64,000 nucleotides of DNA from Amphiduros pacificus (lineage: Eukaryota > Annelida > Polychaeta > Phyllodocida > Hesionidae): NCBI GenBank assembly GCA_949316495.1, contig OX439005.1, positions 2,079,001-2,143,000 of the forward strand. The letters run 5' to 3'. This document shows, one piece after another, positions 26,701 to 38,831 of this stretch. How positions within the stretch are numbered: the first letter of the stretch is position 1; the number at the start of each line of letters is the position of its first letter. A model generated the notes under the pieces. The model searched no databases, was not told where the DNA came from, and saw only the letters and a list, made by a program, of their open reading frames with translations. The position numbers and the translations under genes were made by a program.

Positions 26701-27184
26701 ATTTGAAGAGTAGGAAACTACATATCTCCTTTCATTCATCATTCATTCATAAGCTACCAAATTGCTTCCTCTGTATGTGGCCCAGCATGGGTTGCTATAA
26801 GTAGGATTCTGGCATCCCAAATAGCCAATCCATCAGATATTACATAAGCACCATAAATCTAAGTCGAGAAAAATTTGCCATCAATCTTTGTACTAAGCAT
26901 CAACTCTCATACCACAAATTGGATGTCACAAATATATTTTAAAGGGCCAGGTAACATCATTATCTTTTCCCTAAAATTCAGAACAATTTGTAAGAATGTC
27001 GAAATTTCGTCTTTTTTTAATATACAATTGTCATTATAGAAATATACACGTATAAGATTTGCATTGCACTTCAACGAGACAAATATTTTGGCCGCTTTGG
27101 AAAGCCTACGTTTGAGATTTTTGAAAGTCGCCATCTACAATTCCCAGAAAGGCTCCTTTGGAGAAATGGAAAGAAAAGTTGACT

Positions 27185-27258
27185 CGCACCGGAGTGGACT
27201 TGAACCACCAACCTTTCAGCTAACAGCTGAACGCGCTAACCACTTGCGCCACTGGTGC
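27185..27258 (-). tRNA. trnN: tRNA-Asn(GUU), class A, in the short unit
   Basis: Standard class A, only 963 bp from the previous gene because the unit between them has lost about 300 bp. It shares the CAATTCCCAG flank with the copy at 26,222. Confidence 0.87.
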
Positions 27259-28456
27259 CAATTGAAATGATGCTTAATTTTCAATATATTTATATTCATC
27301 TGATACTAAAATCCATAATGCATGCAAAATATATTCATCATTTCCGGTTTTATGCTCATGTATGTTAATGCTGTTTTGATCCTAACAAAATAGAACAATA
27401 ACTTTTGATCTTTGGGTTGAAATGATCAGTAGATTATGCACATTTCTCACATATGGTACAAAGAAAAACATCCAGAGTGAGCCCCAACTCCACTTCTAGA
27501 TTCTTGCCTTCAAGGAGAAATACGCTTGAGGTAATACGTTAATAACTTACCATTAGATTTTTGTTGATGGCAGAATAACCTCATCCTTGATCTTTGACAA
27601 CTCATTTTTTTTGAACTGGTAGTCAATTTGAATTTATTGTGACTGAAATTTGAGACAAATGACAACAAATGTTCTCACCTTTCCTCATTCTTGGGCAGCA
27701 TTAGTTTACATGATTGAATATTATCTCAATTATTTCATGATTAAATTAATAATGAATTGAAATGTTTATACATAATGAATGATACATCAAAAGATTCATT
27801 CAATACTTTCTATTATTTCATTAGACTCTAACATAATATAGTTTGCATAATTATATCCTCTCCCTTGCTCTTCACACTTTGATCCTTTCTAATTAGCACA
27901 TCATTTGCAATCTTTTTTTCCCTCTCCCCACCTAGTCTAAGTAGTCTATTTGCCTAATCTGACACATTAAATAGGAAAGTAGGAAACTACTTGTCTCCTC
28001 TAATCACTCATTCACAAGGTACCAAATTGCTTCCTCTTTATATGACCCAGCATGGGTTGCTATTAGTAAGATTCTGGCATCCCAAATAGCCAATCCATCA
28101 GAAATAACATAAGCTCCATAAATCTAAATTGACAAACTTTTGCCCTCAATCTTTGAACTCTCAACTCTCATGCCACAAATCGAATGTCACAAAAACATTT
28201 TAAAGGGCCAGGTAACATCAGTCTTTTTTCCTTAAATTTCAAACAATTTGAAATACAAGGGTTTAAAAGAATGTCGAAATGTCGTCTTTTATGATACAAT
28301 TGTCATTATAGAAATATACACGTACAAGAGTTGCAATGCACTTCAACTAGAGAAATATTTTGGCCGCTTTGGAAAGCCTAGATTTGAGATTTTTGAAAGT
28401 CGCCAGCTACAATTCTCAGAAAGGTTCCTTTGGAGAAATGGAAAGAAAAGTTGACT

Positions 28457-28530
28457 CGCACCGGAGTGGACTTGAACCACCAACCTTTCAGCTAACAGCT
28501 GAACGCGCTAACCAATTGCGCCACTGGTGC
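28457..28530 (-). tRNA. trnN: tRNA-Asn(GUU), class C with G26
   Basis: Standard class C inside one of the most diverged units: the flank at 27.6-28.3 kb differs at many sites from the units to the left. Confidence 0.86.
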
Positions 28531-29725
28531 CAATTGAAATGATGCTTAATTTTCAATATATTTATATTAATCTGATACTAAAATGCATGATGCATTCATA
28601 ATATATTCATCATTTCCGGTTATATGGTCATGTATGTTAATGCTGTTTTGACCCTACCAAAATCAAACAATAACTTGTGATCTTTGGGTTGAAATAATTA
28701 GTAGATTAAGCGCATTTCTCACATATGATACAAAGAAATATTCCAGATTGAGCCCAAACTCCACTTCTAGATTCTTGCCTTCAAGGAGAAATATTCTTCA
28801 GGTAATACATTAAAAATTTACCATTAGATATTTGGTTGTTGGCAGAATAACCTCATCCTTGATCTTTAACGACTCATTTTTTCCGAACTGGTTGTCAATT
28901 TTCAGTTTAATATGACTGAAGTTTGAGACAAATGACAACAAATATTCTCTTCTTTCTTGATTCATGGGCAGCATTAGTTTACATGATTCAATATTATCTC
29001 AATTATTTTGTAATTAAATTAATAATGTATCGAAATGTTTATACATCAAAAGATACATCAAAAGATTCATTCAATACTTTCTATTATTTTACTTGACGCT
29101 AACATAATGTGGTTTGCATCTAATTATTTCCTCTCCCTTGCCCTTCACACTTTGATCCTTTGCAATTAATATACCATTTTCAATCTCTTTTCCCTCTCCC
29201 TACCTAACCTTAGTAGTCTAATCGAATAAACAGACACATTAATTTGAAGAGTAGGAAACTACATGTCTCCTTTTGTTCATCATTCATTCATAAGCTGCCA
29301 AATTGCTTCCACTGTATGTGGCCCAGCATGGGTTGCTATAAGTAGGATTCTGGCATCCCAAATAGCCAATCCATCAGAAATTACATAAGCGCCATAAATC
29401 TAAGTAAAGAAACATTTGCCCTCAATCTTTGTACTAAGCACCAACTCTCATGCCACAAATTGCATGTCACAAATACATTTTAAAGATCCAGGTAACATCA
29501 TTATCTTTTCCCTAAAATTCAGAACAATTTGTAAGAATGTCGAAATTTCGTCTTTTTTTAATATACAATTGTCATTATAGAAATATACACGTATAAGAGT
29601 TGCATTGCACTTCAACGAGAGAAATATTTTGGCCGCTTTGGAAAGCCTACGTTTGAGATTTTTGAAAGTCGCCATCTACAATTCTCAGAAAGGCTCCTTT
29701 GGAGAAATGGAAAGAAAAGTTGACT

Positions 29726-29799
29726 CGCACCGGAGTGGACTTGAACCACCAACCTTTCAGCTAACAGCTGAACGCGCTAACCACTTGCGCCACTGGTGC
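29726..29799 (-). tRNA. trnN: tRNA-Asn(GUU), class A, last minus-strand copy
   Basis: Standard class A. It lies 454 bp before the point where the array changes orientation. Confidence 0.87.
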
Positions 29800-30893
29800 C
29801 AATTGAAATGATGCTTAATTTTCAATATATTTATATTCATCTGATACTAAAATCCATAATGCATGCAAAATATATTCATCATTTCCGGTTTTATGCTCAT
29901 GTATGTTAATGCTGTTTTGATCCTAACAAAATAGAACAATAACTTTTGATCTTTGGGTTGAAATGATCAGTAGATTATGCACATTTCTCACATATGGTAC
30001 AAAGAAAAACATCCAGAGTGAGCCCCAACTCCACTTCTAGAATCTTGCCTTCAAGGAGAAATACGCTTGAGGTAATACATTAATAACTTACCATTAGATA
30101 TTTGTTGATGGCAGAATAACCTCATCCTTGATCTTTGACAACTCATTTTTTTTTGAACTGGTAGTCAATTTGAATTTATTGTGACTGAAATTTGAGACAA
30201 ATGACAACAAATGTTCTCACCTTTCCTCATTCTTGGGCAGCATTAGTTTACATGTGCTAATTAGAAAGGATCAAAGTGTGAAGAGCAAGGGAGAGGATAT
30301 AATTATGCAAACTATATTATGTTAGAGTCTAATGAAATAATAGAAAGTATTGAATGAATCTTTTGATGTATCTTTTGATGTATAAACATTTCGATACATT
30401 ATTAATTTAATTACAAAATAATTGAGATAATATTGAATCATGTAAACTAATGCTGCCCATGAATCAAGAAAAAAGAGAATATTTGTTGTCATTTGTCTCA
30501 AACTTCAGTCATATTAAACTGAAAATTGACAACCAGTTCGGAAAAAAATGAGTCGTTAAAGATCAAGGATGAGGTTATTCTGCCAACAACCAAATATCTA
30601 ATGGTAAATTTTTAATGTATTACCTGAAGAATATTTCTCATTGAAGGCAAGAATCTAGAAGTGGAGTTGGGGCTCAATCTGGAATATTTCTATCATATGT
30701 GAGAAATGCGCTTAATCTACTAATTATTTCAACCCAAAGATTACAAGTTATTGTTTGATTTTGTTAGGGTCAAAACAGCATTAACATACATGACCATATA
30801 ACCGGAAATGATGAATATATTATGAATGCATCATGCATTTTAGTATCAGATTAATATATTAAATATATTGAAAATTAAGCATCATTTCAATTG

Positions 30894-30967
30894 GCACCAG
30901 TGGCGCAATTGGTTAGCGCGTTCAGCTGTTAGCTGAAAGGTTGGTGGTTCAAGTCCACTCCGGTGCG
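30894..30967 (+). tRNA. trnN: tRNA-Asn(GUU), class C with G26
   Basis: First plus-strand copy, with the TTTT stop at 30,975-30,978 and all tRNA elements as in 18,724. Its upstream TATA region is rearranged (AATATATTAAATATATTG). Confidence 0.86.
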
Positions 30968-32161
30968 AGTCAACTTTTCTTTCCATTTCTCCAAAGGAGC
31001 CTTTCTGAGAATTGTAGCTGGCGACTTTCAAAAATCTCAAATCTAGGCTTTCCAAAGCGGCCAAAATATTTCTCTCGTTGAAGTGCATTGCAACTCTTAT
31101 ACATGTATATTTCTATAATGACAATTGTATAAAAAAGACGAAATTTCAACATTCTCACACATTGTTCTGAATTTTAGGGAAAAGACAATGATGTTACCTG
31201 GATCTTTAAAATGTATTTGTGACATGCAATTTGTGGCATGAGAGTTGGTGCTTAGTACAAAGATTGAGGGCAAATGTTTCTTTACTTAGATTTATGGCGC
31301 TTATGTAATTTCTGATGGATTGGCTATTTGGGATGCCAGAATCCTACTTATAGCAACCCATGCTGGGCCACATACAGAGGAAGCAATTTGGCAGCTTATG
31401 AATGAATGATGAACAAAAGGAGACATGTAGTTTCCTACTCTTCAAATTAATGTGTCTGTTTATTCGATTAGACTACTAAGGTTAGGTAGGGAGAGGGAAA
31501 AGAGATTGAAAATGGTATATTAATTGCAAAGGATCCAAGTGTGAAGGGCAAGGGAGAGGAAATAATTAGATGCAAACCACATTATGTTAGCGTCAAGTAA
31601 AATAATAGAAAGTATTGAATGAATCTTTTGATGTATCATTCATTATGTTTAAACATTTCGATACATTATTAATTTAATTACAAAATAATTGAGATAATAT
31701 TGAATCATGTAAACTAATGCTGCCCATGAATCAAGAAAGAAGAGAATATTTGTTGTCATTTGTCTCAAACTTCAGTCATATTAAACTGAAAATTGACAAC
31801 CAGTTCGGAAAAAAATGAGTCGTTAAAGATCAAGGATGAGGTTATTCTGCCAACAACCAAATATCTAATGGTAAATTTTTAATGTATTACCTGAAGAATA
31901 TTTCTCCTTGAAGGCAAGAATCTAGAAGTGGAGTTTGGGCTCAATCTGGAATATTTCTTTGTATCATATGTGAGAAATGCGCTTAATCTACGAATTATTT
32001 CAACCCAAAGATCACAAGTTATTGTTTGATTTTGTTAGGGTCAAAACAGCATTAACATACATGACCATATAACCGGAAATGATGAATATATTATGAATGC
32101 ATCATGCATTTTAGTATCAGATTAATATAAATATATTGAAAATTAAGCATCATTTCAATTG

Positions 32162-32235
32162 GCACCAGTGGCGCAATTGGTTAGCGCATTCAGCTGTTAG
32201 CTGAAAGGTTGGTGGTTCAAGTCCACTCCGGTGCG
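32162..32235 (+). tRNA. trnN: tRNA-Asn(GUU), class C with A26
   Basis: Same 74 nt as the A26 copies of the left arm, although its flanks match the diverged unit at 28.2 kb, which has G26. Confidence 0.85.
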
Positions 32236-33436
32236 AGTCAACTTTTCTTTCCATTTCTCCAAAGGAACCTTTCTGAGAATTGTAGCTGGCGACTTTCAAA
32301 AATCTCAAATCTAGGCTTTCCAAAGCGGCCAAAATATTTCTCTAGTTGAAGTGCATTGCAACTCTTGTACGTGTATATTTCTATAATGACAATTGTATCA
32401 TAAAAGACGAAATTTCGACATTCTTTTAAACCCTTGTATTTCAAATTGTTTGAAATTTAAGGAAAAAAGACTGATGTTACCTGGCCCTTTAAAATGTTTT
32501 TGTGACATTCGATTTGTGGCATGAGAGTTGAGAGTTCAAAGATTGAGGGCAAAAGTTTGTCAATTTATATTCATGGAGCTTATGTAATTTCTGATGGATT
32601 GGCTATTTGGGATGCCAGAATCTTACTAATAGCAACCCATGCTGGGTTATATAAAGAGGAAGCAATTTGGTACCTTGTGAATGAGTGATTAGAGGAGACA
32701 AGTAGTTTCCTACTTTCCTATTTAATGTGTCAGATTAGGCAAATAGACTACTTAGACTAGGTGGGGAGAGGGAAAAAAAAGATTGCAAATGATGTGCTAA
32801 TTAGAAAGGATCAAAGTGTGAAGAACAAGGGAGAGGATATAATTATGCAAACTATATTATGTTAGAGTCTAATGAAATAATAGAAAGTATTGAATGAATC
32901 TTTTGATGTATCATTCATTATGTATAAACATTTCAATTCATTATTAATTTAATCATGAAATAATTGAGATAATATTCAATCATGTAAACTAATGCTGCCC
33001 AAGAATGAGGAAAGGTGAAAACATTTGTTGTCATTTGTCTCAAATTTCAGTCACAATAAATTCAAATTGACTACCAGTTCAAAAAAAAAATGAGTTGTCA
33101 AAGATCAAGGATGAGGTTATTCTGCCATCAACAAAAATCTAATGGTAAGTTATTAACGTATTACCTCAAGCGTATTTCTCCTTGAAGGCAAGAATCTAGA
33201 AGTGGAGTTGGGGCTCACTCTGGATGTTTTTCTTTGTACCATATGTGAGAAATGTGCATAATCTACTGATCATTTCAACCCAAAGATCAAAAGTTATTGT
33301 TCTATTTTGTTAGGATCAAAACAGCATTAACATACATGAGCATAAAACCGGAAATGATGAATATATTTTGCATGCATTATGGATTTTAGTATCAGATGAA
33401 TATAAATATATTGAAAATTAAGCATCATTTCAATTG

Positions 33437-33510
33437 GCACCAGTGGCGCAAGTGGTTAGTGCGTTCAGCTGTTAGCTGAAAGGTTGGTGGTTCAAGTCCA
33501 CTCCGGTGCG
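33437..33510 (+). tRNA. trnN: tRNA-Asn(GUU), class A with a G-U pair in the D stem
   Basis: D loop AAGTGGTTA. The 3' half of the D stem is GTGC, giving one G-U wobble, and the fold remains possible. This is the last copy of the array. Confidence 0.84.
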
Positions 33511-34142
33511 AGTCAACTTTTCTTTCCATTTCTCCAAAGGAGCCTTTCTGAGAATTGTAGATGGCGACTTTCAAAAATCTCAAACGTAGGCTTTCCAAAG
33601 CGGCCAAAATATTTGTCTCGTTGAAGTGCAATGCAACTCTTATACGTGTATATTTCTATAATGACAATTGTATATTAAAAAAAGACGAAATTTCGACATT
33701 CTTACAAATTGTTCTGAATTTTAGGGAAAAGATAATGATGTTACCTGGCCCTTTAAAATGTATTTGTGACATCCAATTTGTGGTATGAGAGTTGATGCTT
33801 AGTACAAAGATTGATGGCAAATTTTTCTCGACTTAGATTTATGGTGCTTATGTAATATCTGATGGATTGGCTATTTGGGATGCCAGAATCCTACTTATAG
33901 CAACCCATGCTGGGCCACATACAGAGGAAGCAATTTGGTAGCTTATGAATGAATGATGAATGAAAGGAGATATGTAGTTTCCTACTCTTCAAATTAATGT
34001 GTCTGTTTATTCCATTAGACTACTAAGGTTTGGTAGGGAAAGGCAAAAAAGAGTTTGAAAATGATATATTAATTGCAAAGAAAAAAATGAGTCATCAGAG
34101 ATGAAGGATGAGGAAATATCTAATGGTAAATTATTAATGAAC

Positions 34143-34175
34143 AATCATATATGCAGATGATCATATATGCAGATG

Positions 34176-34213
<38 letters not shown>
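34143..34213. repeat. Short direct repeat and (TAA)12 microsatellite
   Basis: TCATATATGCAGATGA occurs twice in a row at 34,145-34,177, followed by about 12 TAA triplets at 34,178-34,213. Read on the minus strand the TTA/ATT run follows directly on the LINE 3' sequence, so it is probably the simple-repeat tail typical of CR1/L2-group elements. Confidence 0.8.
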
Positions 34214-34214
<1 letters not shown>

Positions 34215-37150
34215 GCTTGTATAGTGCTGATACCAGACAAGTCTGTTCATAGCTCTGTGTTCAGGACGTGCATCCTGAAGAGATGAGTTTTCAGTTCTTA
34301 AATGAGGAGACTGAGGTACTTGTCCTAATATCAGTAGGCAGGGAGTTCCAGAGTCTGGGGCCCACAGATGAGAATGCCCTTTCCCCCACTGTCTTAAGCC
34401 TGGTCTTAGGAACTTGTAAGTGGGTGCCGTCATTAGATCTTAAACAACGTTCCCCATGTTTCACCAGGAGTAAATCATGCAAGTAAGGCGGCGCCTTACC
34501 ATTTAGGGCTTTCCAGGTTAAGAGAAGGATCTTAAAATCTATTCTTGCATGTACTGGGAGCCAATGTAGTTCCCGAAGTTTTCCTGAAATGTGATCAAAT
34601 TTCCTTATTTTTCCTATAACACGTGCTGCAGAGTTTTGGAGGTACAGCAGTTTTCTGGTGTCTGATTTAGGGAGACCAGCAAGTAGGCCATTACCATAGT
34701 CTAGAGTAGAGGTAACAAAGGCATGGGTAAGTGTCACAGCTGTCTTCTCGTCTAGACAATGTCTAATGGCCGCCAGGTTCCTGATATGGTAATAGCCTTT
34801 CTGGCACATTTTCCTGATCTGGGCCTTCATGTTCATATTGGAGTCAAAAGTTATGCCAAGGTCCACTACTGACTCACTAGGAGCAATATCAGAGCTACCC
34901 ACCGTAAATGTGTCCGGGATAATACTGCTGGTGGCAGTATTGTACCTGTCAGTACATATAAGCATTTCTGTTTTTCCATCATTAATCTTCATCTTGTTTG
35001 ATATAAGGAAGTTTCTGACCTCACTGACACACTCCTCTAGTTTGTGCCTGCTTATATCAACTTGATGGAGGGAAGTGTGATCAATGGGGATGTAGATCTG
35101 AGTATCATCTGCATAAATGTGATAGCTCAGACCATATTTGGCTAAGATGTCAGAAAGGGGTGTCATATAAATGTTGAAGAGTATGGGACCCAGGACTGAT
35201 CCCTGTGGGACCCCGTATTTTATGGGCTTAAGACAGGACCTATGAGTCCCAACCTTCACACATTGTTTCCTGTTACTTAGATATGACCTAATCCAGGAGA
35301 GGGCGTGACCATTGACAGTACATCTGGCCTCCAGTCTATCGAATAGAAGTTGGTGGTCAATGGTGTCAAAGGCAGCAGAGAGGTCAAGTAATAGCAGGAT
35401 GACTGACTTTTTATTGTCCAGAGCGCACAAGACATCATTTTGCACCTTTAACAAGGCAGTTTCAGTGCTGTGATATTCTATGTAGGCTGATTGATACTTG
35501 TCGGTAAGGCCATTTCTTACCAAATGAGGGACTGGTTGGTTTGCGACTGCCCTCTCTGTCAGTTTAGAGATAAATGTCAGGTTAGAGACAGGTCTGTAGT
35601 TCTTCTCAAGGAGGTCCAGTAGCAACCAAGTTGGAATAGGATCAAGCTCACATGACTTCTTTGCAGACCTTTTGACCAGTTTATGTACATCATCTATGGT
35701 TAAGGGAGTAAACATCTCAAGACTTACTGTACTATTGTTCGCAGTATCACCTGGTAGCGAAATTTGGCAGGGTGGGGCCTTATCAATTTCTAGGCGAATT
35801 CTTTTTATTTTGTCAAGGAAGAATGAGTTGATCTTCTCAGCTTGGGTGACCTCACAGTCAGTTTGGGGCATTGGTATGTGCATGACTGTGTCAATGACTC
35901 TAAAAAGCTTTTTAGGGTCATGCTTGTTTTCCTCAACTAGGTTGGAAAAGTATGTTGATTGGGCTGATTTCAGCATGGAATTGTATTTATTTCTCTGAGA
36001 ATTATACAATTCCCTATCAATGTGAGAACCAGTCTTGTTCATTTTTCTCTCAAGCCTCCTCTTGTGAGATCTTTCCAGCTTTAGTTGGTCACTCATCCAA
36101 GGTACAGGTTTGCGCTGCGTAACCATGGCAGACTTGATAGGGGCATGTTTATCCATGAGTGATGTGAGTTCCATGTCATAGTAATCTACCATGTCTGTTA
36201 AGGATAAGTGTTCCCATGTTGAGTTTGCCCTAATTAGGGATTTTATGTCACTTCTAAGGGACTGACGATCTAATCCCTTGAAATTCCTATACTAAATGGA
36301 TTTTTTGGGGGATTTGGGGGGTGAGATACCTAGGTATAGCTTAATCATTTTATGATCAGATATGTACTCATCCACCAGGTGGCCCTTAAGAAGCTTGTTC
36401 CCTTTGAAAGTGATGATTAGATCAAGGGTGTTCCCTAACTTATGAGTCGGTTCATGAACCCATTGGTTCATGTCAAAGGTAGATAGGATGTCATTGAACT
36501 TTATGACATCAGGTTTATTTGGCTTATTTACATGGAAGTTGTAGTCACCCAGAAAGATGACTGAATGACCCATAGTGTGCTACTAGTTGAGTGAATACAT
36601 CATAGAACTCTGAGTATGTGTACCTGTTCCTGTCAGATGGTTCAGGTCTATAGATGGGTACAAAGGTGAACTTTTTACCCTTGATTAGAAGGGATGCTTC
36701 TAGGAGTTCCATTGTCTTTACTCCTGGTTGGTTCAACCTGTTGGTTTCGAAGGGAAGCTCAACACGATGTAATAGACCCAGACCTCCGCCAGAGCATCCT
36801 TGGTGAGGGAAGGAGTGAAATTTGAGGGAACCATCCTCAAGTTCCCTTTTTACCTTCTCTTCATTTGTGTCCTGTACCCAAGTTTCAGTGACAAAAAGGG
36901 CATCCAGTTTATGTTCAGAGAAGTAGTCTTTTATAAGCAGGACCATGCCCAAGATGCTTTGGGCATTACATGAACCAATTAGGAGTTGGTTGCTAGGTTT
37001 GCATTGTGATGACTTTTTGTAGTTGTTCGTGGCTCCCCCTTTGTTTACATGATGCAGCGGAGCACGTGTTGAGCCGGCCGGCGGGCGGAGTGGTCGAGTT
37101 TGATTGGTTAGTTTAGAGGAGGGGAGTGTCTTATTTTCATTCATAACACG
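34178..37150 (-). mobile_element. CR1/L2-like non-LTR retrotransposon, damaged
   Basis: Read on the minus strand: an N-terminal stretch and apurinic endonuclease start near 37,144 (CNAQSI, then FVTETW), its middle near 36.55 kb (FLGDYNFH) and end (SDHKMI) near 36.33 kb. The reverse transcriptase covers 36,192-34,291 with AAFDTIDH, GVPQGSVLGP and YADDTQIY. The C-terminal region shows LHWLPVHARIDFK and RLWNSLP. The reading frame breaks near 36.56 kb, between 36.29 and 36.19 kb, and just before the C-terminal LKTHLF motif. It ends in an ATT-type simple-repeat tail. The 5' end appears cut. It is not expected to be active. Family placement rests on motif style only. Confidence 0.9.
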
Positions 37151-37169
37151 GACACAGTTGCGCAGTATA

Positions 37170-37283
37170 GTCAGTATAGTCTTCAGTCTCCTCCTTCAAG
37201 AATAGACTGAAGACTCACCTCTTCAGGGCACACGTCCTGAACACAGCGCTATGAACAGACTTTGTCTGGTATCAGCGCTATAC
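37170..37283 (+). mobile_element. 3' end of a related CR1/L2-like element, opposite orientation
   Basis: Read on the plus strand this encodes SVSSFKNRLKTHLF and ends in a TGA after VLNTAL, followed by TCTGGTATCAGCGCTATACAA. It matches the reverse complement of 34,214-34,300, the 3' end of the neighbouring LINE. Here the frame is open to the natural stop, which shows where the other copy has slipped. Confidence 0.83.
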
Positions 37284-38831
37284 AAAATTTATTGTGGACC
37301 CTCCTTGCTTCACTCCCATGCTTGATTCAAATGACTCACTGCCAATGACGTTCACTGAATGCTTCAAACTGGCTCCTATAGCTTGTAGGAACCTATTACC
37401 ACATCCTTTCCTTGCAAGCATTTTCAAGAGTAGGTTTCTGTCCACACGGTCGTAGGCCTTTACATAGTCAATAAAAGCAATATAGAGTGTGAGCTTTCTT
37501 TTCTTGGCCACATCAATGAGCAACCTGAGGGTGAGAAGTTGTTCCTCACAGCCCTTTCCTTTTTGCCCTCCTACTTGCTCTTACCATAGTGTGAATCTTT
37601 TGTTCAGTATTCCGTCATATACCTTTGCCAGAGCTACGAGGATGCTAATCCCTCTATAGTTTCCTGTGAGCATTGGGTTACCTTTTTTGAAGATGGCAAA
37701 CATTTTTGACAGAGCCCACTGTAGAGGATAGCTCCCACAAAACAATAAATTGAAAAGGTGAGTGAGCAAGAACAACCAGTCCTCTGAAAGGAGCTTGATA
37801 ATACCTGGGGGTAAGCCGTCCACCCCTGCAGCCTTGCTGGCTTTGAGCTTTTTCACCTCTTGCTCTACTTCTAAAGGGGTGATAGGATCGTCTAGGATTG
37901 GTATGTAGGTATCAACACTTGGTATGATTATTTCTGCTGGGCCTGTCTGTGGGTTTAACAAATCCTGGAAGTGTACCTTGAATTCCTCATCCTCTGGTCT
38001 GCCTTTTGAATGATATGGGAGTTCAAAGGTGCCTTTCCAATTGATGGCATTCCAGGTCCTTTTTGCATCCCCCATTTCTAACAGTTCTTGCCAGTGCTCA
38101 TTGGCTGAAGTCACAGGTTTATCCTGCCTAATCATTTTTTCTTTGCGTGATGCAGCACAAGTAGTATACAGGGTGTCAGTAATCCTCATGCAAAGCTCCT
38201 CAACGTTGTCTGTGATGTTTTCCCAAATGATATCTGGACTAGGACAGGATTCCTTGAATTTGGTTACATCAATGGCGGTATATGGGATACATCTTTTGCA
38301 CAAGCTTTGTTGGCGTACAGGGTAGTTTGTCAGCAGCTTTGCTCTCTCCAGTATGGCATCTGCACTGACAGGTGGAATTGTCATTTTGAGGGAAAGAGCA
38401 GCATGGTTTGTGGGAATAGGAGTGTTCTCAATGATCTCAAATTCTGTTATGTTTGTAACAGCTGCTGTTGAACACAATGCCCAGTCAATTTGCGATTTCC
38501 AGTGTGCGCCTTGTCTGAAGGTGAGCCCACCATGGAAGTTTGACTCATGATGCTGTAAATGATTTTTAGGGATGATATTGAGGCTTTTGCATAGGTTTAC
38601 TAAGTCTTTTCCGTGAGCATTTGCTTTTGTGTCTGGGTTGGCTTGATATGAGATTCCTACAGCTGTGTTTTTAAATGCTCCATTCAGATTTGGTATACGG
38701 GCATTTAGGTCACCTAATATGATCACATTGTCACTTGAAATCACCTGCTCTTGGAAATCACTAAATGACCTGGGACTATAGTACGGGGAGTCTCTTGGTG
38801 TTATGTAACAGGCCCCAAAACTTCTATACAT
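37284..38831 (-). mobile_element. Fragment of a second, different LINE
   Basis: Minus-strand reading from 38,831 to 37,581 gives the back half of an endonuclease (ILGDLNARIPN, SQIDWALCS, TNHAALSL), then a linker and the start of a reverse transcriptase (SKAAGVDGLPPGIIK, NYRGISILVALAKVYD). A second stretch at 37,523-37,278 continues it (FIDYVKAYDRVDRNLL, MGVKQGG). The frame shifts between the two stretches, and the YxDD catalytic box and everything after it are missing. Both ends are truncated, the left one against the inverted fragment at 37,283. It is distinct from the CR1/L2-like element; I cannot name its clade. Confidence 0.85.

Larger units (their letters stand above)
1..30253 (-). repeat. 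Tandem array of ~1.26-kb units, each with one tRNA-Asn gene (left arm)
   Basis: The left 30 kb is made only of head-to-tail units. Spacing between tRNA genes is mostly 1,257 and 1,268-1,269 bp in alternation, then 1,235-1,253 bp, with one 963-bp unit. Every tRNA lies on the minus strand. Between tRNAs the DNA is AT-rich and holds no convincing protein gene; short open frames of 68-84 codons recur at the same place in each unit because they read through the antisense of the tRNA. The array begins outside the window. Tandem repeats with tRNA genes are known in animals (for example the Xenopus tRNA clusters), so the architecture has precedent; this unit I do not recognise. Confidence 0.97.
30254..34139 (+). 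repeat. Inverted right arm of the tRNA-Asn array
   Basis: From about 30,254 the unit sequence continues as its reverse complement. Three tRNA genes lie on the plus strand with spacings of 1,268 and 1,275 bp. The switch falls inside a unit: left of it runs TTAGTTTACATG, right of it the reverse complement of the segment found at 27.84-27.90 kb. The last unit also has an internal loss of roughly 280 bp at 34,080, and the array ends at about 34,139. Confidence 0.93.

Noticed and set aside
34829-35998. Plus-strand frames of 78-108 codons inside the LINE
   Set aside because: They are antisense shadows of the reverse transcriptase frame.
34178-37283. Twin-priming (5' inversion) of one LINE
   Set aside because: The inverted piece repeats the 3' end of the family. 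A 5' inversion would carry the next upstream segment instead.
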